64,000 nt of DNA from Polyangiaceae bacterium. Lineage in GTDB: Bacteria; Myxococcota_A; Polyangia; Polyangiales; Polyangiaceae. The notes under the pieces are model-generated. The model saw only the letters and a program-made list of their open reading frames with translations. It had not been told where the DNA came from and ran no database searches. Numbering within the stretch: position 1 is the stretch's first letter; every line of letters begins with the position of its first letter. The position numbers and the translations under genes were made by a program. Positions 42,534 through 50,188 of this stretch are shown one piece after another. The stretch is from assembly GCA_041389725.1 (NCBI GenBank), contig JAWKRG010000007.1:310001-374000 (forward strand). The letters are read 5' to 3'.

Positions 42534-43739
42534 CTACATGAAGTTGCGCGTATGCAAAGCCGACAGCGTCTCGGCTTCACCCGTCGAGAAACCCAGGCGT
42601 TCCAGGCGTTGGCGACGTGCACCGTCCATTTCCTGCTGCAACTGAGAGACCGCGCGGTGACCCCGACGGATCGCGGCGGGCTCGAAGCTGCCCGCGGCAA
42701 GGAGCGTGAGCGCGTCGAAAACGTCTTGATTGAGTCCAGCCGTCTGCGCCAGAGCGCCGTGCCGTCGCTCCACCGCCGCGGCCAGGCGCCCGCGCAAGGA
42801 CGGTTCCTGCTCGGCATGGCGCGCCAAGTGCGAGAGCCCGAAAGCCACGTGACGCGCTTCGTCCTGAGCCGCGAGGCGCACCACCGCCTCGGTCACTGGG
42901 TCCGGCGCGTGTTCGCGAATGAACCAAAGCAACGACAGAAACGTGCCCTCGCCCATCACGCTGAGCAAGAACATCGCCAGTGCGAAGTCTGGCTCTCTCA
43001 TCAAGGACTGCAGTGAGGCCTGACCACCGGCACTGCTCGTTCCTAGCTGGCCCTGCTGCAGTAGCGCGCGGCGCGTGAACACTTCCACGTGGCGCGCCTC
43101 ATCCGCGCACTGAATCGCGAGCAACTGCATCGCCTCACGGAAGTGCGGATGCAACTGAGACAAGAAGCGCGCGGGCACGAGTAGCGCGGCGTTCTCGTTC
43201 TCCACCAGGTACGTCATGATCTGGACCACCGCGCCCTCGATCTCCGTCGGCAGCTCCTCCACCGCTTCCCAGGGCACCGCCAGCGCGGGATCCCACTGTG
43301 CCGCAGCCGCCTGGGCGTAGAGTCGAGCCACGTCTTCCGACCACACCGAACGCTTGTCCGTCAGCAGAAATGCGGGCTCCGGGGCACCGGCCTCCACCAG
43401 CGCACCCCGCGCAGCCAGACCCCAGCGCGCAGGCGGCCGTTCCACGACGGCGTCGGGAAGCGCCGCGTCGGGCTGCCCCGCACGCTCGGCGCCTCGCCAG
43501 CGCGCCAGCGTGGCGCTGCCACGCGTGACCCGAGTACCGTCGTAGGCGTGCCCTTGGGCGCGGCACCAGGCGGCCAAGTCGATAGCGAGCGTTGGACTCA
43601 CGCCCTGCACCGAGAGCGCCTGGCCGACCGGGATGTCAGCCAAGGCGCGTTCGAGCAGCAGGTGGCCGCCTTCGTGCAAGCCCAGATCACCTAGGCGTAG
43701 TTCAACCAAGTCCCTGAACCCAAGCGTCGAGCTCGCCAC
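42534..43739 (-). CDS. degenerate TusA-like domain fused to a ferritin-like diiron oxygenase
   Basis: 401 residues. Residues 1-70 have the TusA fold pattern (LRLGDLGLHEGGHLLLERAL, then VGQALSVQGVSPTLAIDLAAWCRAQGH), but HEGG replaces the CPxP sulfur-carrier motif, so sulfur transfer is unlikely. Residues 155-320 form a four-helix diiron site: Glu180/182, Glu214xxHis217 (DEARHVEV), Glu264 (GEGTF) and Glu294xxHis297 (DEARHVAF). This repeats the ExxH pattern of AurF/R2-like oxygenases. Substrate unknown. It overlaps the upstream gene by 38 nt; TTG 43709 would reduce this. Confidence 0.82.
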   Translation of the reverse strand: MASSTLGFRDLVELRLGDLGLHEGGHLLLERALADIPVGQALSVQGVSPTLAIDLAAWCRAQGHAYDGTRVTRGSATLARWRGAERAGQPDAALPDAVVERPPARWGLAARGALVEAGAPEPAFLLTDKRSVWSEDVARLYAQAAAAQWDPALAVPWEAVEELPTEIEGAVVQIMTYLVENENAALLVPARFLSQLHPHFREAMQLLAIQCADEARHVEVFTRRALLQQGQLGTSSAGGQASLQSLMREPDFALAMFLLSVMGEGTFLSLLWFIREHAPDPVTEAVVRLAAQDEARHVAFGLSHLARHAEQEPSLRGRLAAAVERRHGALAQTAGLNQDVFDALTLLAAGSFEPAAIRRGHRAVSQLQQEMDGARRQRLERLGFSTGEAETLSALHTRNFM

Positions 43740-44547
43740 TGCGGTCGCATGCTCGCTCGAGCAGCGCGTAGCCGCTGGTGCGCCCAGGCTTCCATTCCTT
43801 CAACCCCTCCATGTCGAGCAGCGGGCGCACGACGGGATCGTCGTAGCGCATGGACAACAGCAATTCGCGAAACTTCGCGACCGACTCCCGGGGCGCGTCG
43901 TCGAAGACGGTGAAGTTGCAGTGATCGTAAGCACCTGTGCGATGCAAGACGCGCACGCTGTCCGCGGGGAGTACCCCTTCGCGAGCGAAGAGGATGTGAT
44001 TGCCGTCGATCACACAGGCCGCATCGACACCGCTGGCCATCAACGCACGCGCCGCATCGCGCTCGCCTCCGATGTGGTCGCCGTGCTTACCGACCAGGAC
44101 GTCGTGCATCACGACGTCGAAGTCCGCGCCCGAGTCGACGCCCGCCTCTGCGATGGACACCAACGGGATCAGCGTCGCTTGGGGCGAGTCCTTGGCGCCA
44201 ACGCCAACGCGCTTGCCCTTCAGATCTCTGAGCTCGCGCAGAGGGCTGTCGGCCCGGACCAGCACCAAGCTCGTCAAATCCTGATCCGTGTCGCGCATGG
44301 CGATGGCCTCGGCCTTGCGGCCCCGCTTGGCGCCAGCGCGCACGCTCTGCAACCACGCCAAAGGCGAGTTCCAAGCAACGTGCACGTGACCGTCGAGGTG
44401 TGCGCACACCTGACGCTCGTAGTTCGAGTACAGCACGAAGTCGAAGGCCAGTCCGCGCTGTGCGAACCACGCCTTGAAGCCTTCCCAAATGGGCACGACC
44501 TTGGCGTCGTAAGCCACGGCGCCGAGTAGCAATGTGTCGTCACTCAT
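43702..44547 (-). CDS. PhnD-like (phosphonate/phosphite-type) binding protein without signal peptide
   Basis: 281 residues from ATG 44547, preceded by a GAGGTGAG site. The fold is that of PhnD/SBP_bac-type periplasmic binding proteins: LLLGAVAYDAKVVPIWEGF, HVHVAWNSPLAWLQ, then DLKGKRVGVGAKDSPQATLIPL and the hinge FTVFDDAPRESV. No signal peptide is present and no ABC permease or ATPase gene is nearby, so it is probably cytoplasmic and may act as an enzyme or carrier rather than in transport. Ten bases separate it from the upstream flavoprotein gene. Confidence 0.82.
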   Translation of the reverse strand: MSDDTLLLGAVAYDAKVVPIWEGFKAWFAQRGLAFDFVLYSNYERQVCAHLDGHVHVAWNSPLAWLQSVRAGAKRGRKAEAIAMRDTDQDLTSLVLVRADSPLRELRDLKGKRVGVGAKDSPQATLIPLVSIAEAGVDSGADFDVVMHDVLVGKHGDHIGGERDAARALMASGVDAACVIDGNHILFAREGVLPADSVRVLHRTGAYDHCNFTVFDDAPRESVAKFRELLLSMRYDDPVVRPLLDMEGLKEWKPGRTSGYALLERACDRSGELDAWVQGLG

Positions 44548-44557
44548 GTGTCTCACC

Positions 44558-45679
44558 TCAAAAGAGCGGCAGCCCCAGGCTCGCCTTACCAATGAAATCG
44601 AAGAGAACGTCGCTCGTCGGCGCCATCACCATGGCCGCGCGCGCATCGCGGAAGTTGCGTTCCACGCCGACCTCGTGACGAAATGCCGCGCCGCCGCAGA
44701 CGCGCATCGCCAGGTCCATGACTTCGGCCGCGGTATCCGCGGCTGCGGCTTTGCTCTCCAGTACGCGCAACACTGCATCGGCCCGTCCGCTCTCGATCGC
44801 GGTCACGGCGTCTGCCAGCAGCGCGCGCGCCATGTCCGTCTTGATGCGCATTCGCGCGACGTAGGCGCGCACCGTGGGCAGATCGGCCAAGCGGGTGCCG
44901 TCGTGCTCGAAGTGCGTGCCGGTCACGTGCGCGGCGGTCCGCGCCGTCGCGCTCTCCATCAAGCCCACCGAGCAGGCCGCGTTCAGCACGTTGAACCAGG
45001 GCAAGACCATGCCCAGCATGATGTCGAAACCCGTGCCGTCTTCCCCGAGGCGCCGCTCCTCGTCGATGCGGACATCCTCGGCGGTGATGGGACAGGAATC
45101 GTTCCCACGCAGCCCCAAGCCCTCGAAGCGCTCCGCGACCCGCAGGCCCGGGGTCTGACTCGGCACCAGCCACAAGGTACTGGCACCCGCTGCGGCGAGG
45201 GGCTTGCTGGACCACACGTAGCTCTGGGCGTGGTGCGCCGACGTGACCCAGCTCTTCTTTGCGGTCAAACCGACCTTGCCGTCTCGCTTGGTAGCGGAGC
45301 TGACTGGCGCCCAGAACTGTCCGCGCGAGCCCATCTCCGAAAACGCAAGAGTCGTCAGGTGTTTGCCCGCCGCAATTTCTCGGCGAGTCCCCGGGTCGCC
45401 AAGATTCTCGATCACCACCGTGGCCACGTAGTGCATGCAGGTGACCATGGCGCTGGAGCTGCACTCGCGCGCGAGACTCTCCACGACCGTCACGGCCTCG
45501 CGCAGCCCGCCGCCGGTGCCCCCTACCTCTTTCGCACTGACCAGCCCGAACAGGCCCGCCTCGCGCAGTGCAGAGAGGGTTGCCGCAGGGAATTCCCCCT
45601 GCTGGTCGACCTGGGTTGCGTGCTTTTGCGCGACGTCGCGCGCGATGGCGGCGATCGTCTTTTCGATGTCTGAACTCAT
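44558..45679 (-). CDS. acyl-CoA dehydrogenase-like flavoprotein
   Basis: 373 residues. N-terminal helical domain with FPAATLSALREAGLFGLVSAKEVGGTGGGLREA, the flavin-binding middle with TLAFSEMGSRGQFWAPV and TAKKSWVTSAHHAQ, and the C-terminal helices with VCGGAAFRHEVGVERNFRDARAAMVMAPTSD. The fold includes CoA dehydrogenases and flavin monooxygenases (DszC, HsaA type). I do not see the usual catalytic Glu context, so a monooxygenase or a carrier-bound substrate is possible. First gene of the island, 8 nt downstream of a perfect palindromic operator. Confidence 0.88.
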   Translation of the reverse strand: MSSDIEKTIAAIARDVAQKHATQVDQQGEFPAATLSALREAGLFGLVSAKEVGGTGGGLREAVTVVESLARECSSSAMVTCMHYVATVVIENLGDPGTRREIAAGKHLTTLAFSEMGSRGQFWAPVSSATKRDGKVGLTAKKSWVTSAHHAQSYVWSSKPLAAAGASTLWLVPSQTPGLRVAERFEGLGLRGNDSCPITAEDVRIDEERRLGEDGTGFDIMLGMVLPWFNVLNAACSVGLMESATARTAAHVTGTHFEHDGTRLADLPTVRAYVARMRIKTDMARALLADAVTAIESGRADAVLRVLESKAAAADTAAEVMDLAMRVCGGAAFRHEVGVERNFRDARAAMVMAPTSDVLFDFIGKASLGLPLF

Positions 45680-45686
45680 GTTGGAC

Positions 45687-45715
45687 TCCGTTCACGCGCG
45701 ACGAGCGTGAACGGA
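45687..45715 (-). promoter_or_regulatory. palindromic operator upstream of the acyl-CoA dehydrogenase island
   Basis: Two perfect 10-bp arms, TCCGTTCACG (45687-45696) and CGTGAACGGA (45706-45715), separated by 9 nt and ending 8 nt before ATG 45679. Length, symmetry and position fit a dimeric repressor site or a regulatory hairpin in the mRNA leader. No regulator gene is adjacent. Confidence 0.5.
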
Positions 45716-45937
45716 ATCCTCCGTCACTCGCGCCGCGCAGCCATGGCCCAATCCCGTTGGGCCCGAATGCCGGTTCAAAGGTGGTATGACATGACGCCGA
45801 TCAAGTTCCCTTGGCGTCAGCGCCGCGTCAAGCGCGAGGAACCAGGCGTGGCAGGCGCCTGCCCCAATCGTCCGCGGAGACCCAAACTCGCTCGCCAGTC
45901 CACGTCGTGCGCGCGCGCCGGCCGCTCCGCCCCACCG
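45716..45937. other. intergenic region between motB and the island
   Basis: About 220 nt. Both flanking units are on the minus strand, so this should hold the end of the mot operon and the promoter of the island. The open frames that pass through are not protein-like. No T-tailed terminator was recognised. Confidence 0.4.
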
Positions 45938-46717
45938 CTAGTGCGGCGCGGAGTTGAAGGGCAGGCGGAATGCGCGTCGTCTCGGCTTCTTCTCACGGGT
46001 GAGCTGTGGGTCCTTCTCGAACAGGAACTCCACCCGCCGGTTCTTCGACCGCCCTTCCGGGATTTCGTTCTTGGCAATCGGCTTCGAGTCAGCGTAGCCC
46101 GCCACCCGCACGCGCATCGCTGGAACCTCGTGCTTCGCGGCTAGCTCCCGCATCACACTGATGGCGCGTGCGGTCGACAGCTCCCAGTTCGATCGAAAGC
46201 GCCCCCGAGAGATTGGCACGTTGTCGGTGTGCCCCTCGATGGTCATGTCGCCGTCGAACTTTCCGAACAGCTCTCCAACTGCCGCGAGGACCGGGTCGGC
46301 CTTCTCGTTGAGCTCGTCGGATCCCGTCGCGAACAGCACGACGTCCTTGACACGCAGCACGATGCCGCGCGGCGTCGCCAGCACGTCGATCTTCTTCTCC
46401 AGCTGCTTTTTCTTCAGATAGGCCACGATCGCCGCCACGTCGTCGTCCATGCTCGGCGGCTTTTCGATGGTGGGCAGACTCTGCACGGTGGAGAGCTCCA
46501 CTGGACTGGTGGTCATGCCTTCGATGTCACCTTTGACGCTGACCTGCACGCCGAAGGCTTCTTTCACGGAGCCAAGCGCCACGCGGAAATTCTGCACGTC
46601 CATGTTGGCGAAGGAGAGCAAGAGCACGAAGAAGGTCAGCAACAGCGTCGCCATGTCGCTGAAGGTCGCCATCCACGCTGGTGCGCCTTCCTCACACTCC
46701 TCTTCTTCTTCTTCCAT
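45938..46717 (-). CDS. motB: flagellar motor stator protein MotB
   Basis: 259 residues. A single membrane helix at about 17-37 carries the proton-binding Asp21 (FSDMATLLLTFFVLLLSF). The OmpA-like peptidoglycan-binding domain has IEGHTDNVPI, NWELSTARA and SKNRRVEFLF. The N-terminus is unusually acidic (EEEEEECEE). Proton rather than sodium use cannot be settled from the sequence. It lies 27 nt after motA. Confidence 0.96.
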   Translation of the reverse strand: MEEEEEECEEGAPAWMATFSDMATLLLTFFVLLLSFANMDVQNFRVALGSVKEAFGVQVSVKGDIEGMTTSPVELSTVQSLPTIEKPPSMDDDVAAIVAYLKKKQLEKKIDVLATPRGIVLRVKDVVLFATGSDELNEKADPVLAAVGELFGKFDGDMTIEGHTDNVPISRGRFRSNWELSTARAISVMRELAAKHEVPAMRVRVAGYADSKPIAKNEIPEGRSKNRRVEFLFEKDPQLTREKKPRRRAFRLPFNSAPH

Positions 46718-46744
46718 GATCGGCTCCGTCCTGGACCCCGCGGC

Positions 46745-47503
46745 TCAGGCGGCCTCCTCGCTGCGCTCTTTGGGCGAGAGCCGCGCTTCCAGCTTGTCCT
46801 TGATCACCGCGGCGTTGTGCCCCTTCACGATGGAATCGATGCCTTCGATGATGACCGACATGTTTGCGGACTCCTCCGCAGTGCGGCGCGACAGCTTCTC
46901 GGCGATGGGACCACTGATCAAGAACGCGAGCACGGCGCCGTACATGGTCGTGAGCAACGCGACCGCCATCGAAGGACCGATCGAGGACGGGTCATCCAGA
47001 GTCTGCAGCATCTGCACCAAGCCGATCAGCGTACCAATCATGCCCATGGAGGGGGCCGTGGACGCTGCGAACTTGAACAACTTCTGCCCGCGCGTGTGGC
47101 GCGCCTTCATGCTCACTAGCTCCACCGTCAAGGTCTCGCGGATCTCCTCGCGGGGAATGCCATCCACGGCCATGCGCAGGCCCTTCGCCAGGAAGGGGTC
47201 TTCGACCTCCACGCTCTCTAGAGCCAGGATTCCCTCGCGGCGCGCCGTGTTGGACAGCTCGAGAATGGTTTGAATCGTCTTGGTCGCATCCGACTGCCGT
47301 TGCAGGAACGCGTTCTTGGCGACTTTGAACGCCGAGAAGACGTTCTGCATCTTCTCCATGATCAACGTGGCTGCCGCAGTGCCCCCAACCACGATGAGCG
47401 CGCTGGGCACGTCCATGAACGAGCTCAGCGACCCGTTCATCATGATGGATCCGATGATCAGGCCAAAGCCGACGATGATGCCAATGAGGGTGCCGAGATC
47501 CAT
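46745..47503 (-). CDS. motA: flagellar motor stator protein MotA
   Basis: 252 residues with four membrane helices: two at the N-terminus (about 5-25 and 30-50) and two at about 150-200, enclosing the cytoplasmic loop that contacts FliG. The signature AASTAPSMGMIGTLIGLVQML with SIGPSMAVALLTTMYGAVLA is diagnostic. It follows the nonulosonate cluster by 8 nt, so the stator is co-transcribed with flagellin-sugar genes. Confidence 0.97.
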   Translation of the reverse strand: MDLGTLIGIIVGFGLIIGSIMMNGSLSSFMDVPSALIVVGGTAAATLIMEKMQNVFSAFKVAKNAFLQRQSDATKTIQTILELSNTARREGILALESVEVEDPFLAKGLRMAVDGIPREEIRETLTVELVSMKARHTRGQKLFKFAASTAPSMGMIGTLIGLVQMLQTLDDPSSIGPSMAVALLTTMYGAVLAFLISGPIAEKLSRRTAEESANMSVIIEGIDSIVKGHNAAVIKDKLEARLSPKERSEEAA

Positions 47504-47511
47504 GTGTCACC

Positions 47512-48591
47512 TCACTCCGCTGCCTGCGTCGTCGCTTCCACCAATGTGCGCTCCACTACTTCGCACACGCCGTGCCAGGCCAGGATGTGCAGCTCCTGGA
47601 TGCGCGGCGTGCGAACCGATGGAGCCTTGAACGCCAGATCCGCTACCTCCGCCACGAGTCCGCCTCGTGCGCCCGTGAACGCGAGAGTGGTTGCCCCGCG
47701 TTCCCGGGCGACCTCCAGGGCCCGAACCACGTTCTTGCTGGCTCCGCTGGTGCTGATGCCGCAGACCACGTCGCCGCTCTTGGCGAAGGCACGCACCTGG
47801 CGGGCGAAGACGTCGTCGTAGGTCCAGTCATTGCCGATGGCAGTCAAGATCGACGTGTCGGTCGACAGCGCCATGGCCGGCCAGGGGTCGCGCTCGAGGG
47901 CAAACCGCCCGACGATCTCGCCAGCGACGTGTTGTGCATCCGCCGCGCTCCCGCCGTTCCCACACAAGAGCAGCTTGTTTCCGGAACGCAGCGCGCGCAC
48001 CAACATCTGAGCCACCTGGGCGAGCACAGGAACGCTCTCTCGACGCAAGTGCACGTGAGCTTCCAGGCTTTCGTCGATGATGCGCGTCAGAGCCGCTTCC
48101 CGCTCTGGGCCGCGGCGCACGTCTTCCAGCAGCTCCAGCACGATGGACACCGCTTCGGCAACTGCCCCCGCACCGCCGCGGCTGCTCAGCACGCGATGCG
48201 CCAGCGCCCGTGCCCGTGGCGACGCATCCGCCGGTGCTAGGCCGAGCCCGACGCTGCCAAAGGCGACGGCGTCACGATCGGCGTCACCAACGAAACAGAT
48301 CCGGCGAGGCTCAGACTGCATGGCCACAGCCAGATCCTGGAGTGCCGCGTACTTGTCTTTCGCACCACAGATCACGTGATCCGGGCGAATGCGCTCGGCG
48401 ATCACGCGCACCATGGGTCCGTCCTCGCCGGTCACCAGCGCGATGCGCAAGCCCGCGCGGCGTGCGGCGCCCAGTGCATCCAGATCACGGAACGCGATCT
48501 CCTTTCGCTCTTGCCCACTGGGAGTGATACCCACGCGCCCGTCGGTCAGAACACCGTCGATATCCAGTGCCAGGACTTGGATGTCGCTCAC
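47512..48591 (-). CDS. KdsC-type HAD phosphatase fused to GmhA-type phosphosugar isomerase
   Basis: 359 residues from GTG 48591, which overlaps the upstream stop codon by 4 nt; the frame is open further up but that part reads as a shadow. Residues 1-160 are a HAD C0 phosphatase (ALDIDGVLTDG with Asp10 and Asp12, later GDADRDAVA) like the enzymes that remove phosphate from KDO-8-P or KDN-9-P. Residues 165-355 are a SIS domain very like GmhA: LLCGNGGSAADAQHVAGEIVGRF and AIGNDWTYDDVFARQ. The two activities are normally separate proteins. Confidence 0.88.
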   Translation of the reverse strand: MSDIQVLALDIDGVLTDGRVGITPSGQERKEIAFRDLDALGAARRAGLRIALVTGEDGPMVRVIAERIRPDHVICGAKDKYAALQDLAVAMQSEPRRICFVGDADRDAVAFGSVGLGLAPADASPRARALAHRVLSSRGGAGAVAEAVSIVLELLEDVRRGPEREAALTRIIDESLEAHVHLRRESVPVLAQVAQMLVRALRSGNKLLLCGNGGSAADAQHVAGEIVGRFALERDPWPAMALSTDTSILTAIGNDWTYDDVFARQVRAFAKSGDVVCGISTSGASKNVVRALEVARERGATTLAFTGARGGLVAEVADLAFKAPSVRTPRIQELHILAWHGVCEVVERTLVEATTQAAE

Positions 48592-49439
48592 CAACACGTG
48601 CGACCCCCATCGATGACGAGGTTTGCGCCAGTCATGTAGCTGGACGCGTCCGAGCACAAGAAGACCAACGACGCTTTGTATTCGTCGGGCTCCGCCATGC
48701 GCGCCATGGGAATGCGCTCGGTGAGCATGTCGACGAAGTCCGCGGGTTGCCCGGCGTACACGCCACCCGGGGAAATGGAATTCACTCGTACGCCGGCGGT
48801 GGCCCAGTAGGTGGCCAGGTACTTGGTGAGCATGATCAGCCCGCCCTTGATCACCGAGTAGGTCACCGGCTTGGTCGGCTGCTGGTGCTCGGGCAGTCCC
48901 GGCTTGCGGTAGATGCGTTGGTCGGGAGCAATGAGCCCCAGGTCCGAGGCCACGTTGACGATCACGCCGCCACCACGCTCGGCCATGTGAGTACCGAACA
49001 CCTGCGCGCAAACGAAGGCGCCCGTGAGTCCCACCTCCAACTCGCGCTGCCATGCGCTCAGGGGAAAGGTCTCCAAGCGCGTGTGCCCGAGGCCCGCTCC
49101 CTCGACCTTGGGATTCAACGCCGCGTTGTTGATCAGCGCGTGCACCTGGCCGTGTTGCTCCACCAGCCGCGCCAAGGCCGCGCGCACGCTTTCCGGGGAC
49201 GCAACGTCCATTTCCAGGGCGCCGGTGCTGGCACCAGTCTTCCAGGCAATCGCCTCGGCTGCCGCGCGCGCGTCAGAACCGCGAATGTCGGCGATGACGG
49301 GCAAACCTCCGGCCTCGGCAACAGCCTCGGCGTGCTGTCGACCGAGCAACCCTGCGCCGCCGGTGATCACCACCACGCGGCCACCAAGGTCGAAACGTCG
49401 CATCACCGAAGCGTGAAGCGAGTCGATGTGAGTCGTCAT
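48588..49439 (-). CDS. short-chain dehydrogenase (PtmA-like)
   Basis: 283 residues from ATG 49439, overlapping the cytidylyltransferase stop by 4 nt (ATG 49457 is also in frame). Rossmann motif VVVITGGAGLLGRQHA is a TGGxGxxG-type NAD(P) site, NNAA follows, and the active-site pattern is Ser... Tyr-Ser-Val-Ile-Lys (TYSVIKGGL). A similar dehydrogenase, PtmA, sits next to the CMP-sugar synthetase PtmB in Campylobacter flagellin-modification loci. The substrate here is not known. Confidence 0.88.
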   Translation of the reverse strand: MTTHIDSLHASVMRRFDLGGRVVVITGGAGLLGRQHAEAVAEAGGLPVIADIRGSDARAAAEAIAWKTGASTGALEMDVASPESVRAALARLVEQHGQVHALINNAALNPKVEGAGLGHTRLETFPLSAWQRELEVGLTGAFVCAQVFGTHMAERGGGVIVNVASDLGLIAPDQRIYRKPGLPEHQQPTKPVTYSVIKGGLIMLTKYLATYWATAGVRVNSISPGGVYAGQPADFVDMLTERIPMARMAEPDEYKASLVFLCSDASSYMTGANLVIDGGRTCW

Positions 49440-50188
49440 GCCGGATGCCGTGTCCACTGTCTCTTCTCCGCGTTGTTTCCGCTGTTGGCCGCACGCACCG
49501 CGCGCTCGAGCGCGGGGATCTGGTCGGGGTAGTCGAGTTCCACGATGGGCTCGTCGACGACGAAGGGCAGCACCACGTCACCCACCATGGAGCGCTTCTC
49601 CAGCACCGTGCGCGGCCTGACGATGTCGACGTAGCCGTTCTGCCAATACACGGGCGGCAGTGCCTGGCGCGGCATCGAGTGCGCCTCGCGCACGCCCTCG
49701 ATGGTCAGCAAGGGCTGCAACCGGTCAGCGTCGATGCGCCACATCTTGTAGGGCGTCTGCTCCGCGAGCCCGACGGAACGCAGGGCGTCCGCATCGGGCT
49801 GCTCGAGCATCAACTGAATGGCCGCATCGATGCGCTCCACGTCCCGCACTGGGCCCGTGGGTCGCAGATGCACGACGAGCTCGGGGCGGTAGTCTTCCTC
49901 TCGAGCGAGCCATTCCAGCGCGTGTCGGAAGACGTCTAGGTCCGTGGCGGTGTCCGTGGCGAACTCCGGCGGCCGCACGAAGGGCACTTCCGCTCCGGCC
50001 GCCCGAGCCACGTCGATGATCTCGTCGTCGTCGCTGCTCACGATCAGGCGAGTGATCCGGTTCGCCGCTAGCGCATGGTCGATGGAGTAGACGATGAGCG
50101 GGCGCCCGGCGACGGGCAGCACGTTCTTGCGCGGCACGCTCTTGCTACCTCCACGCGCAGGGATCAGCGCCAGGACTTCCGCTACCAT
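49436..50188 (-). CDS. acylneuraminate (nonulosonate) cytidylyltransferase
   Basis: 250 residues from ATG 50188, with GGAGG 4 nt upstream. ALIPARGGSKSVPRKNVLPVAGRPLIVYSI is the CTP-binding signature of CMP-sialic-acid synthetases, and LRPTGPVRDVERIDAAI and the QNGYVDI segment match NeuA/PtmB. It would activate a nonulosonic acid as CMP-sugar for the Maf transferase. It overlaps the preceding oxidoreductase gene by 7 nt. Confidence 0.93.
   Translation of the reverse strand: MVAEVLALIPARGGSKSVPRKNVLPVAGRPLIVYSIDHALAANRITRLIVSSDDDEIIDVARAAGAEVPFVRPPEFATDTATDLDVFRHALEWLAREEDYRPELVVHLRPTGPVRDVERIDAAIQLMLEQPDADALRSVGLAEQTPYKMWRIDADRLQPLLTIEGVREAHSMPRQALPPVYWQNGYVDIVRPRTVLEKRSMVGDVVLPFVVDEPIVELDYPDQIPALERAVRAANSGNNAEKRQWTRHPA

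Noticed and set aside
45707..46144. 145-codon ORF between the island and motB
   Set aside because: Most of it is antisense to motB and the unique part is not protein-like.
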